Shown piece after piece: positions 43,083 to 51,761 of a stretch of DNA of 64,000 bases (its first letter is position 1; the number at the start of each line of letters is the position of its first letter). Where the stretch lies: contig JAEWIS010000030.1 in NCBI GenBank assembly GCA_023386955.1, positions 1 to 64,000 of the forward strand, given 5' to 3'. Origin of the DNA: Bacillota bacterium. GTDB lineage: Bacteria; Bacillota; Bacilli; Paenibacillales; NBRC-103111. The notes under the pieces are model-generated. The model worked only from the letters and a program-made list of their open reading frames with translations, ran no database searches and was not told where the DNA came from. The translations under genes and the position numbers were made by a program.

Positions 43083-43194
43083 TTGACATTGAAACGGACA
43101 TGAAAAAGCAACATTTTCAAGTTCTCTTCGGCTTCCCCGATTTGACATTTTCGATTATAATGGGGGGTAAGAAGGCAGAGAGGAGGCACTTGAC

Positions 43195-43512
43195 ATGGGG
43201 GAGAATACCATTCCGGCAGAATACCTGCTGTCTAAGCTGGTTGAAGCAAAGGTACATTTTGAGCGTGCCCTTGAATGCAAGCATACTGAATTTGACGATC
43301 TTTATCCTTATATGATCGAGCATCCGCAGTTTTTTTGGTATAAACGGTATGTCGCCTGGTCCGAACTGTTGACCATCGTGAAGCTGTGCAACGAGCTTCA
43401 AGTGGACTGGAGCGGGGAGTTTTCGGAGAAGCAGTCCGAATATATCGCCAAGCGTGTTATGTCCGCGACAGTGCTGGATTACTGGTTCGAATCTAAGGAG
43501 CATGTCGGCTGA
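43195..43512 (+). CDS. 105-aa protein of unknown function
   Basis: A helical, aromatic-rich small protein (FDDLYPYMIEHPQFFWYKRYVAW, shown within the family-like middle) with no signal peptide. AGAGAGGAGGC lies just before the ATG at 43195. Family not recognised. A TTGACA and a TATAAT occur upstream but only eight bases apart, so they do not form a normal promoter together. Confidence 0.6.
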   Translation: MGENTIPAEYLLSKLVEAKVHFERALECKHTEFDDLYPYMIEHPQFFWYKRYVAWSELLTIVKLCNELQVDWSGEFSEKQSEYIAKRVMSATVLDYWFESKEHVG

Positions 43513-43617
43513 CCGTGAACGTATAGAGCGCAATTAATCGATCGATACTTACAAGTACGACGGCAGAGGATCTGGACGGACACCCGTTCAGGTCTTTTTT
43601 GCGGAAAAGGAGGGTAT

Positions 43618-43821
43618 ATGGTTACTGCAGATTTGCTTCAGCAATTCCGTCTGTCCGGGGCCCGGATCCGGGTCCGCCGGGATGCCGATCCTGCCAATGA
43701 TGTGTTGGGGATTGTGGTGGCTTGGGACGAAGAGATGGTGCTGCTCCGCAAGGCCAACCGGAAGCTGGTGAAGCTCAGCCGGGAGTATAGCTTTGAGGCG
43801 GAGAACGCGGAGAAGGAATAG
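43618..43821 (+). CDS. 67-aa protein of unknown function (SH3-like?)
   Basis: Short, charged protein; alternating strands (ARIRVRRDADPANDVLG, IVVAWDEEMVLLRKANRKLVKL) resemble a small Sm- or SH3-like barrel, which is only an impression. AAAAGGAGGGT before the ATG and the terminator after the stop argue for a real gene. Confidence 0.6.
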   Translation: MVTADLLQQFRLSGARIRVRRDADPANDVLGIVVAWDEEMVLLRKANRKLVKLSREYSFEAENAEKE

Positions 43822-43841
43822 GGATAAGGCTGCTTATCCTA

Positions 43842-43880
43842 TGAAACCGGGGATTTCCTAAAAGAAGCCCCGGTTTTTGG
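43842..43880 (+). terminator. Terminator after the 67-aa gene
   Basis: AAACCGGGG / CCCCGGTTTTT stem with a 15-nt loop. Confidence 0.85.
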
Positions 43881-44020
43881 CGTTTTCATTATTTGTTCCG
43901 TTTGCACTTTCTTGATTGGCGGGGAAAATCAAGAATGTCCGATTGCCTGCAAGCCGGATAGGGCATAAGGTAGACATGTGTAATGGAGATTATGAAGCCT
44001 TATGATGCAGGAGGATACAC

Positions 44021-46228
44021 ATGAGTGTGCAAATGGAACAATTGAACCGGGGGCTGGCGGCAGTCCGCACCCCGGAGGGAATATTCGTCAGCTGGCGGCT
44101 GTTGGGCAATGAAGTAACAGGTGCTTCGGCGCAGGGACTCACCGCTCCGGATTTCCGTCTGTACCGGAATGGCGTGAAGCTGGCCGACGTGACGGACAGC
44201 ACCAACTATCTGGACCGCTCCGGCAGCGCAGAATCGGTGTATGCAGTGGCAGCGGTGGTAAACGGGATCGAGCAGGAGCGTAGTGCCGAAGTGAAGGCGT
44301 GGGAAGCCCCTTATCTGGAGATCCCGCTGCAAAAACCCGCCGATGGGATCACCCCCGCAGGCCAAGCCTATACCTACAGTGCCAACGACATGAGTGTGGG
44401 CGATGTGGATGGTGACGGCGAGTATGAATATATCGTCAAGTGGGATCCGTCCAACTCCCATGATGTTTCCCATGTGGGTTATACCGGCAATGTTTATCTG
44501 GACTGCTATAAGCAGGACGGTCGGCTTTTGTACCGCATCGACTTGGGCGTGAACATCCGGGCGGGGGCGCATTACACGCAATTTTTGGTGTATGACTTCG
44601 ACGGCGACGGCAAAGCGGAGATCATGTTCAAAACCGCGCCGGGTACCAAGGTGGTCCGATACGAGGACGGCAAGCCGGTCTCCGAGGCGTATATTACCCT
44701 GATGCCAGAGGACGTGGCGGCTGGGTATAGCCACTCCGACGATTATCGCATGAATGGCGCGGATTACGTGGCTCATGTGGCGGACATGTTCCAGAGCTGG
44801 CATAATCATGAGGAAGTAGCTGCGGGACACTGGCCCGCTACGCTGGAGGATTGCTTTGGCATCGCGCCTCAGTACAGCTATCCGCTGTCCCGGGAGGATG
44901 CGGAGAAGCTGGCAGACTATTTCGTAGACGTGTATGCCCCCAGCCGGAGTCCCCGGAACAAGCTGCGGGAGTTTGAGGGTTTTATCCTGAAAGGACCGGA
45001 ATACCTGACTGTGTTCCGCGGCGACACTGGCGAAGAGCTCTCCACCGTAGGCTACAAGCCGGGACGCCATGACGACGGGCTGATGTGGGGCGATTATTCC
45101 TGGAACCGGATTGAACCGGGCAACCGGGTGGACCGTTTCCTGGCCGGGGTGGCGTACCTGGATGGACGCACCCCTTCGGCACTGTTTGCCCGCGGGTATT
45201 ACACCCGGGCGACGATGGCCGCCTACAACTGGGATGGCAAGGAGCTCACGGAGCTGTGGTATACCGACAGCGGTTGGGTGACCATGAACAATCCCTTCGC
45301 GGATACGCTCCATGAGCCCAATGGCCGCAACCCGGGCTTCGGCAGCTTCGCCAAACAAGGCGCCCATGCTCTGTCCACAGCGGATGTGGACGGGGACGGC
45401 TGCCAGGAGATTGTCTATGGCTCGGTGACCATTGACCAGGACGGCAGCATTCTGTACAGCTCCGGCGGCATTCTGCCGGAGGGCGGTATCGCACCCGGCG
45501 AATACGCCAAGCTGGGCCACGGGGACGCGCTGCATGTAGCGGTGGTGGACCCGGACCTGGACGGCTTGCAGATTTACATGGTCCACGAAGAGGGAGCCCA
45601 TGCGCCATACGGCTACACCCTGCGTGACGCGGCTACCGGCGAGGTGCTGTACGGCGCCTTCGCCACCGAGGACGTGGGGCGGGGGATGGTAGGCAAGGTA
45701 GAGCCGGCTGTGCCGGGTCTGCAAACCTGGTGCAGCGAAAGCCATCTGGCCCATGAGCCCTCCCGGGGCTTGCGTTCGGCCAAAGGCGAGAAGCTGAGCG
45801 AAGCCGCCCCGGGCACCAACATGAGCATCAAGTGGGGAGCGGACATGACCACCCAGATCGTCAGCGGCACCTTTGATCAGGATGTGACCATCGAGGACTG
45901 GAAACATGGCACCGTGCTCACCGCAGAAGGCACCCGCTCCAACAACGGCACCAAGGGCAACCCGTGTCTGGTAGCCGACCTGTTCGGCGACTGGCGGGAG
46001 GAGCTGGTGGTGCGCACCGCGGACAGCACCGCCATCCGCATCTACATGAGCACCGAGGTAACGGACCGGAAGCTGTATACGCTGATGCATGATGCCCAAT
46101 ACCGGACAGGTGTGGCGTGGCAGAATGTAGTGTACAATCAGCCGTGTTATACCAGCTTCTACTTCGGCACCGATATGAGATGGGACAAGGTGCCGGTTCC
46201 CGATTTGAATCTGCCTAAATCCAAGTAA
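44021..46228 (+). CDS. Rhamnogalacturonan lyase, family PL11
   Basis: 735 aa without a signal peptide. It starts with a fibronectin-like segment (LNRGLAAVRTPEGIFVSWRL) followed by an eight-bladed propeller with many calcium-type Asp loops: DVDGDGEYEY, DFDGDGKAEI, DVDGDGCQEI, DPDLDGLQ. Family PL11 (Bacillus YesW and YesX) cleaves the rhamnose-galacturonate bond of rhamnogalacturonan I by beta-elimination. The lack of a signal suggests an intracellular exo-type role, as proposed for YesX-like members. AGGAGGATACAC places the ATG. Confidence 0.9.
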   Translation: MSVQMEQLNRGLAAVRTPEGIFVSWRLLGNEVTGASAQGLTAPDFRLYRNGVKLADVTDSTNYLDRSGSAESVYAVAAVVNGIEQERSAEVKAWEAPYLEIPLQKPADGITPAGQAYTYSANDMSVGDVDGDGEYEYIVKWDPSNSHDVSHVGYTGNVYLDCYKQDGRLLYRIDLGVNIRAGAHYTQFLVYDFDGDGKAEIMFKTAPGTKVVRYEDGKPVSEAYITLMPEDVAAGYSHSDDYRMNGADYVAHVADMFQSWHNHEEVAAGHWPATLEDCFGIAPQYSYPLSREDAEKLADYFVDVYAPSRSPRNKLREFEGFILKGPEYLTVFRGDTGEELSTVGYKPGRHDDGLMWGDYSWNRIEPGNRVDRFLAGVAYLDGRTPSALFARGYYTRATMAAYNWDGKELTELWYTDSGWVTMNNPFADTLHEPNGRNPGFGSFAKQGAHALSTADVDGDGCQEIVYGSVTIDQDGSILYSSGGILPEGGIAPGEYAKLGHGDALHVAVVDPDLDGLQIYMVHEEGAHAPYGYTLRDAATGEVLYGAFATEDVGRGMVGKVEPAVPGLQTWCSESHLAHEPSRGLRSAKGEKLSEAAPGTNMSIKWGADMTTQIVSGTFDQDVTIEDWKHGTVLTAEGTRSNNGTKGNPCLVADLFGDWREELVVRTADSTAIRIYMSTEVTDRKLYTLMHDAQYRTGVAWQNVVYNQPCYTSFYFGTDMRWDKVPVPDLNLPKSK

Positions 46229-46247
46229 AGACGCCGAAAAATCCATG

Positions 46248-46290
46248 TCCATAGCGGGCAGGCAGCTCAAGCCGGCCGCCCGCTATGGCT
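46248..46290 (+). terminator. Terminator after the PL11 gene
   Basis: CCATAGCGGGC / GCCCGCTATGG perfect outer stem, followed by CTGATTTTT. Confidence 0.8.
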
Positions 46291-46325
46291 GATTTTTCTG
46301 AAAAATAGAACTTTATTTCAGGGGT

Positions 46326-46354
46326 TTGACTTTTCTCTGAGCCCATGGTATATT
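46326..46354 (+). promoter_or_regulatory. tRNA-Leu promoter
   Basis: TTGACT (46326-46331), 17-nt spacer, TATATT (46349-46354); predicted start about 30 nt before the tRNA. Confidence 0.7.
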
Positions 46355-46390
46355 TCTATTTGTCCTCCTCGAGAGGAAACAACAAAGCAT

Positions 46391-46474
46391 GCGGTCGTGG
46401 CGGAATTGGCAGACGCGCTAGATTCAGGTTCTAGTGGTGTAACAGCCGTGGAGGTTCGAGTCCTCTCGACCGCA
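46391..46474 (+). tRNA. tRNA-Leu (anticodon CAG)
   Basis: 84-nt class II tRNA. The acceptor stem GCGGTCG pairs with CGACCGC, with discriminator A at 46474. The D-arm contains TGGCGGAATTGGCAGACGC. The anticodon arm CTAGA-TTCAGGT-TCTAG has anticodon CAG (reads CUG). A long variable arm and the T-arm GAGGTTCGAGTCCTC follow. The CCA end is not encoded (CTAC follows), so it must be added enzymatically. Confidence 0.95.
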
Positions 46475-46485
46475 CTACATGCAGT

Positions 46486-46520
46486 AAGGGCTTCAGCGGT
46501 TTCCGCTGGAGCCCTTTTTT
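46486..46520 (+). terminator. Terminator of the tRNA-Leu unit
   Basis: AAGGGCTTCAGCGG / CCGCTGGAGCCCTTTTTT, 12 bases after the tRNA. Confidence 0.88.
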
Positions 46521-46607
46521 GCTTTTGATAAGCCATTATCACCACTTTTGCTTTTCGCCACCTTCAAAAGTATTCACCCACGCTCTCCACCGAACCGGAA
46601 CAAAAAT

Positions 46608-46691
46608 CTAACGGTGGCCAGCGCCGTTATTTGGCCCAAAAAGCCTGCTAGACAGCTCATTTTCGATAATAACGTCTCCTGCTTCCGTTAG
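46608..46691. repeat. Two-word dyad (F-R), copy D
   Basis: Forward word 46608-46631 (CTAACGGTGGCCAGCGCCG, TTATT) and reverse word 46668-46691 (AATAACGTCTCCTGCTTCC, GTTAG), centres 60 nt apart. This equals the inner pair of the four-word cassettes; the outer words are absent. It lies between the tRNA terminator and the VOC gene. Confidence 0.7.
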
Positions 46692-46737
46692 AATGTGACT
46701 AAGGGACTAACTTTGAACATACGAGGAGGGTAAAACA

Positions 46738-47193
46738 ATGGAAAATAACCAATTGCTGCGAATGGACAATGTCGGCATCGTTGTGGAATCCCTTGATAAG
46801 GCCATCTCTTTCTTCAAGGAGATTGGTTTGAGGCTTGAAGGACGAACCACTGTGGAAGGGGAGTGGGCTGGCCGCGTAACCGGACTGGGTTCTCAGTGCG
46901 TAGAGATTGCGATGATGGTTACCCCGGATGGCCACAGCCGAATTGAGTTGTCGCGGTTTCTCACTCCGCCCATTCAAGCTGACCACCGGGCTGCACCTGT
47001 AAACGCCCTCGGTTATTTACGGGTTATGTTTACCGTGGAAGATATTGACGAGATGGTAGCCAGACTCACAAAATCTGGTGCAGAACTTGTTGGCGAAGTG
47101 GTTCAGTATGGGAACTCGTACCGGCTCTGCTACATACGCGGCGTAGAAGGGATTCTCATCGGGTTAGCGGAACAGCTAAGCAGCAGCAATTGA
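46738..47193 (+). CDS. VOC/glyoxalase-superfamily protein
   Basis: 151 aa with paired beta-alpha-beta-beta-beta modules: MDNVGIVVESLDKAISFFKEIGL in the first half and LRVMFTVEDIDEMVARL in the second. Candidate metal ligands are few (an N-terminal Asp/Asn where His is usual), so catalytic identity is open; it could be a dioxygenase-, lyase- or resistance-type member. GAGGAGGGTAAAACA precedes the ATG. Confidence 0.82.
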   Translation: MENNQLLRMDNVGIVVESLDKAISFFKEIGLRLEGRTTVEGEWAGRVTGLGSQCVEIAMMVTPDGHSRIELSRFLTPPIQADHRAAPVNALGYLRVMFTVEDIDEMVARLTKSGAELVGEVVQYGNSYRLCYIRGVEGILIGLAEQLSSSN

Positions 47194-47203
47194 GCAGCTG
47201 TTT

Positions 47204-47950
47204 TCATAACCCCTGGTACTGCTGGGGAGACATGCCCACCCGGCTGCGGAATTGTCTGCAGAAGTGCTCCCCATTTTTATAGCCGCATTGGCTGGCGATT
47301 TCGTTGATTTTCATCTGCCGGGTGGTCAGCAGGCTGCGGGCCAGGGCAAGCCGCATTTCGATCACATCGTCGATGCAGGAGCTGCCAAACATTTTTTTGT
47401 ACATGCGGTGAAAGTAGCCTTCGCTCAGGTTGACCAGGCTGGACATATAGGTGGCCGTCCACGGGAAGCCGGGGTTGCACTCTATTTCCTGGCGCAGGTT
47501 GAACAGCTTATCCTCGACGGTTCTTTTCTCATGGGTTTGGTTGGTGTTCAGAATCATAAGCAGCGCCTTCAATAAATAAATGGAGGAGGCGCTGTTTCCG
47601 CCTGCATGCTCATGGGCAATAAATTGCGTCAGCTGATGACACTGAATGTAGTCGGCCATATGCAGCGGCATGCCGTATTCGATGGGACACAGGTCGAAAA
47701 AGCTGGGATTTAAATTAAAGCGGATCCAACCGTTGATGTAGCTTTCGGCGCAGGCGGTATATTTGATAGGCTGGCCTGGGCGAAACAGGACGGCATGGTT
47801 TTTGTTGTACCGCTTCAGCTGCCCGTTCACCTGGATCATCGCTGGGGTTTTGGTAAGAATCAGCAGCCAACAGTCATGCCCGTGGGGCTGATGGAAGACG
47901 AAGTCCGCAGTATGCTCAGCGTGGTTATCCGCAAAGAAGATTTTCTCCAT
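47204..47950 (-). CDS. AraC-family transcriptional regulator
   Basis: 248 aa. The N-terminal cupin-like sensor (HQPHGHDCWLLILTKTPAM) is followed by two C-terminal HTH motifs: ATYMSSLVNLSEGYFHRMYKK and KINEIASQCGYKNGEHFCRQFRSRVGMSP. GGGGAGAAAACA precedes the ATG at 47950. It is divergent from the first GH43-type gene (118 bp gap), the usual layout for a sugar-responsive activator of that operon. Confidence 0.88.
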   Translation of the reverse strand: MEKIFFADNHAEHTADFVFHQPHGHDCWLLILTKTPAMIQVNGQLKRYNKNHAVLFRPGQPIKYTACAESYINGWIRFNLNPSFFDLCPIEYGMPLHMADYIQCHQLTQFIAHEHAGGNSASSIYLLKALLMILNTNQTHEKRTVEDKLFNLRQEIECNPGFPWTATYMSSLVNLSEGYFHRMYKKMFGSSCIDDVIEMRLALARSLLTTRQMKINEIASQCGYKNGEHFCRQFRSRVGMSPQQYQGL

Positions 47951-48068
47951 TGTTTTCTCCCCGATGTCAGAATAGGTCAACGTTAAGTTACTATAGATCA
48001 TGGACGATCGTCAATGGTTTTCTTTATAATAAAAGGGTATTTATACCATCCAAAGGAAGGTGTATCCC

Positions 48069-49859
48069 TTGTCATCCGAAAATAAATATCAGCTTTTATC
48101 ATATACCCGCCAACCGGCCGGGCTTTACGAGGAGAAGCTGGCCTACAGCATGCATCTTGCTGTTTGTGTGAATGAAGGCGGTTTCATTCCGCTCAATCAC
48201 AATACCGGTGTGCTTTATGTCAAGGCAGCGGAGCAGGAGAATCGCACCCTCAAGGCCAAGTGTCTGGCCAATCCCTACATTTTCAAGCTGGGCGGGGAGG
48301 GATATGGGGTGGTGGCCGTACGGGTGGAAGCTGACGGTCAGGCGGATGAATCCAGCAAGGGCCAGGTCATGCTGTTCACCACCAAGGATTTCCTGGAGTA
48401 TACGGAATGGGCGCCTCTGGATCTGAAAACCGGCGGTTATGTCCGCCATGTGGCCTGTACGTATTTGCCCGTGGAGGAGCGGTATTGCCTGCAGTGGTGC
48501 GATGTGGCCAACCGGCGCTACCAGGCTTATGTGACGGAGCTTGGAACAGAAGAGATTTCTCCGGAGCCGGCGGCAAGCTTCACCTCTGAGGTGGTGGCAT
48601 CCGGCATTGAAGGAGCCCGGCCGGTAAACGTGCTGGAAATTCCCGCTCGCGTGGCGGAGAAGCTTCTGGAGCGGTTAACAGTGCCGTATAATACCGGAGT
48701 CGGTTTGCCTGATGCGATTACGGTGTCCTCCAGGGAGGAACTGGACGCTGTCCAAGCAGCATTCCATTACAGCGACGGCACAACGGTGACTAAACCGGTC
48801 ACTTGGGAGGCTGATGGCATCCGTTGGGATGCTGCCGGTCAATACATGATTGCCGGAGAGGTGAATCAACCCTCCTTTTTTTTTCCGGTTTCCATCAACC
48901 GGGCGGACCCTTGTATCTTCAAGTGGCAGGGTTATTATTACTTCATCGCCACCAATGATGCGGACAATAACAGCAGTATATCTGTCCGGCGCGGGGAGAC
49001 GATCCAACAGCTTGCCACGGCTGCCGAATACGAGATTCTGAATACGAAGATGTACCCTCATATGGTCCAATTCCTGTGGGCCCCCGAGTTTCACCAGGTG
49101 GACGGGGAATTATACATATTCCTGGCAAGCAGTCCCGAGGGCTTCGGGCAGATCCGCTCCCATGTGATGAAGCTTAAGCCTGGCGGGGATATCCGCAGCA
49201 AGGGAGACTGGGAGAAGCCGGAGCCGGTTCTGAAGAGCAGCGGCGAGGTGCTGAGCGACATCGGATTAACCCTGGACATGACCACGGTTTGCATCCGCGA
49301 GAGATATTATGCCGTATGGGCCCAGCGGGACCTGAAGCCGGTTGATCTGGGCTCCTGGATCTATATTGCCGAAATCAACAAGAAGGAGCCGTGGAAGCTG
49401 ATTTCTGAGCCGATGCTGCTATCCAAGCCGGATTACAGCTGGGCGAATAACCATACCTTTGTGGATGAGGGGCCATATCCGTTATTTGCCGGGGATACCC
49501 TCTACATCACCTTCTCCAGTGCGCTGGTGGATTACACGTATTGTGTGGGGTATCTGTCCATTCACAAGGATGCCGATCTGTTGGATGCCGCCAACTGGAC
49601 CAAAGGCAACTATCCGCTGTTAACTGCCTTTTCCGTCCCCGGGGAATGCGGTCCGGGCCATAACGCCTACGTGGAGGACGACTCGGGGATGGTTTGGAAC
49701 ACTTATCATGCTCGTCCCGGCAAGGATGGCCCCAGAAGTACGGGCATCCGGCGGGTGCATTTCCACAAGGACGGGTTCCCCGTGCTGGATATGACGGAGG
49801 ACAAGGACATTGACCGTTCCTTCCGAAAGCTGAACCTGACCGTGAAGGTGAAACCATAA
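48069..49859 (+). CDS. GH43-type glycoside hydrolase with internal Ig-like domain, copy 1
   Basis: 596 aa, TTG start (AAAGGAAGG eight bases upstream), no signal peptide. Residues 1-170 form an N-terminal part (YSMHLAVCVNEGGFIPLNHN). A bacterial Ig-like (Big_4-type) segment follows (about 215-275, AITVSSREELDAVQAAFHYS and AAGQYMIAGEV), then a five-bladed GH43-like domain from about 280 (RADPCIFKWQGYYYFIATND, VQFLWAPEFHQVDGELYIF, VDEGPYPLFAGDTLYITFS). It probably removes arabinose, xylose or galactose side chains from pectic fragments inside the cell. Paralogous to the next gene. Confidence 0.83.
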   Translation: MSSENKYQLLSYTRQPAGLYEEKLAYSMHLAVCVNEGGFIPLNHNTGVLYVKAAEQENRTLKAKCLANPYIFKLGGEGYGVVAVRVEADGQADESSKGQVMLFTTKDFLEYTEWAPLDLKTGGYVRHVACTYLPVEERYCLQWCDVANRRYQAYVTELGTEEISPEPAASFTSEVVASGIEGARPVNVLEIPARVAEKLLERLTVPYNTGVGLPDAITVSSREELDAVQAAFHYSDGTTVTKPVTWEADGIRWDAAGQYMIAGEVNQPSFFFPVSINRADPCIFKWQGYYYFIATNDADNNSSISVRRGETIQQLATAAEYEILNTKMYPHMVQFLWAPEFHQVDGELYIFLASSPEGFGQIRSHVMKLKPGGDIRSKGDWEKPEPVLKSSGEVLSDIGLTLDMTTVCIRERYYAVWAQRDLKPVDLGSWIYIAEINKKEPWKLISEPMLLSKPDYSWANNHTFVDEGPYPLFAGDTLYITFSSALVDYTYCVGYLSIHKDADLLDAANWTKGNYPLLTAFSVPGECGPGHNAYVEDDSGMVWNTYHARPGKDGPRSTGIRRVHFHKDGFPVLDMTEDKDIDRSFRKLNLTVKVKP

Positions 49860-49877
49860 AGCAAGGAGCGATCATTC

Positions 49878-51710
49878 ATGGAATTATCCAATCAGCAGGA
49901 TGTTATCCTGGTATATACGCGAAAACCGGACAATGACTATACGGAGTCGCTTGCCAACAGCATTCATTTGGCTCTGCGCCAAGGAGAAGGGGAGCTTCAG
50001 CCACTGAACCGCAATTACGGTATTCTGTTTGCGGAAGCAACGGTGGACGAACGGAGTGTGATTCAGGAAAAAGGGGTCCAGCAACCGTATCTGTTCCAGA
50101 CGGCAGAGGGCGGCTTTGGGCTTGTGGCCGTACGGGTGGATAAAACCGGCGCCCCTGATGAGGAAAGCAGGGGGCAGCTGCTGCTCTGGACCTCAACGGA
50201 TCTGGCCACGTTTCAGAGCTGCGGTCTGCTGCGGCTGCATCCGGAGGCCTACATAAAGAGGGCGGTCTGCGAATATAAAGCGGCGGAGCGCGCTTATGAA
50301 ATCCGCTGGCAGGATGAAGCGGGCAAGGCCTACGTGAACAGACTGGCTGACCTTGCTGCGCCGGACGGAATTTCGGAGGCAGAGGAGGCGACGGAGGTGC
50401 GCACAGACGAGGCCTCTGTCGAAGTGCCTTTGCCTGGTATTCTCCCCGGCAACATGCTTCCTGTGGAAAGCCATGTCCGGGAATCGGTCATAGCCGCCTG
50501 GCTGCCTCTTTACCATACGGAAACTCGGGTGCCGGAGCGGATTCACGCTTCCTCCGTCGAGCAAGTGAAGGCAGTAACGGCCACGGCGGTTTATTCCGAC
50601 GGGTCCAGCGACGAGAAGCAGGTCGATTGGGATGTCAGCGGGGTGGATTTTACCCGGCCTGGTGTGTACACCGTAAGCGGTACTGTGGCGAACCGCCGCT
50701 TCCTGTTCCCGTTAGCCGAAGGGTATGCTGACCCGGTGATTCTTCCGTGGGAAGGCAAATATTACTTTCTGGCAACCAATGACAATATGAATGATATCGG
50801 GTTGTATGTGCGGGAGGCGGATACGCTGGAAGCATTATTCGCTCCCGGCTTTAAAGAGGCCGTCATTCTGGATGTGGATGAGGAGCGGGGCTTCATCCAG
50901 ACCTTCTGGGCGCCCGAATTCCATGTGATCAGCGGTGAACTGTATATCCTGTTTGCCGTTGGAGGCCGTCAATGGGGGCCGCAATGCCATTTGATGAAGC
51001 TGCGCAAGGGCGGCAGTATCATGGAAGCGGCAGATTGGCAATCACCGGAGCGGGTAAGGCGGGCTAACGGCAGATTTTTGGCTGAGGACGGAATTACTCT
51101 GGATATGACCTATTTCCGGAGCGGTGAAACCTCCTATGTAGCCTGGTCCTACCGCAAGGGCATCGGAACATCCATGGATACCGGTTCTATGATCTATATC
51201 GCTTCGGTGGAGGCGAGGAATCCTGTTGTGCTGACCAGTGAGCCGGTCTTGCTGACACGGCCGCTGCTGGGATGGGAGAACATTCAAGGCACCATCAACA
51301 ACGAAGGCCCTTATCCGCTGGTGACGGAGGATACGGTGTATCTGGCCTATTCCGGCGGGGCGGCCAGGGGCTACACCTATTCCGTTGGGCTTTTGAGCAT
51401 TCCGCGCGGAGCAGACTGTCTGGAAGCCGCCAACTGGACCAAAGCAGGCACACCTGTGCTGTCCTATTATTCTCTTAAGGGACTATACGGCGCCGGCCAT
51501 AATTCCTTCTTCCGGGATACAGACGGCACCGTCTACATCCTGTATCACGGAGAGGAGCGGCTGGTGAAGCATGGAGTCTGCAGCTCGGCCATGCACCGCG
51601 TTCATTTCAACAAGCAGGACAAGCCTGTCTTCGATGTGGCAGGGGATCGGGATGTTCATCCGGCGCTGACTGCATGTACGATTCAAGTGGTGGTGCAGCC
51701 GCAGCCTTAA
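49878..51710 (+). CDS. GH43-type glycoside hydrolase with internal Ig-like domain, copy 2
   Basis: 610 aa, paralogue of the preceding gene with the same domain order: N-terminal part (YTESLANSIHLALRQGEGEL), Ig-like segment (about 225-275, VEQVKAVTATAVYSDGSSDE and RPGVYTVSGTV), then GH43-like domain (YADPVILPWEGKYYFLATND, FIQTFWAPEFHVISGELYIL, NNEGPYPLVTEDTVYLAYS). Its start is 18 bp after the first copy's stop with CAAGGAGCG. A tandem duplication with subsequent divergence is evident by eye; the pair may act on different linkages of the same side chain. Confidence 0.83.
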   Translation: MELSNQQDVILVYTRKPDNDYTESLANSIHLALRQGEGELQPLNRNYGILFAEATVDERSVIQEKGVQQPYLFQTAEGGFGLVAVRVDKTGAPDEESRGQLLLWTSTDLATFQSCGLLRLHPEAYIKRAVCEYKAAERAYEIRWQDEAGKAYVNRLADLAAPDGISEAEEATEVRTDEASVEVPLPGILPGNMLPVESHVRESVIAAWLPLYHTETRVPERIHASSVEQVKAVTATAVYSDGSSDEKQVDWDVSGVDFTRPGVYTVSGTVANRRFLFPLAEGYADPVILPWEGKYYFLATNDNMNDIGLYVREADTLEALFAPGFKEAVILDVDEERGFIQTFWAPEFHVISGELYILFAVGGRQWGPQCHLMKLRKGGSIMEAADWQSPERVRRANGRFLAEDGITLDMTYFRSGETSYVAWSYRKGIGTSMDTGSMIYIASVEARNPVVLTSEPVLLTRPLLGWENIQGTINNEGPYPLVTEDTVYLAYSGGAARGYTYSVGLLSIPRGADCLEAANWTKAGTPVLSYYSLKGLYGAGHNSFFRDTDGTVYILYHGEERLVKHGVCSSAMHRVHFNKQDKPVFDVAGDRDVHPALTACTIQVVVQPQP

Positions 51711-51761
51711 CGGGGGAGCCGGCCATCCGCGTTCTATACGCACGATAAGGAGAGGGTCACG

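Noticed and set aside
43141..43165. TTGACA and TATAAT before the 105-aa gene as a promoter
   Set aside because: The two hexamers are only eight bases apart, far from the 16-18 needed by sigma-A polymerase.
44000..46270. A 756-codon open frame on the minus strand
   Set aside because: It is the exact antisense shadow of the PL11 lyase gene, whose high-GC codons leave few stops on the other strand; it has no ribosome site or recognisable domain.
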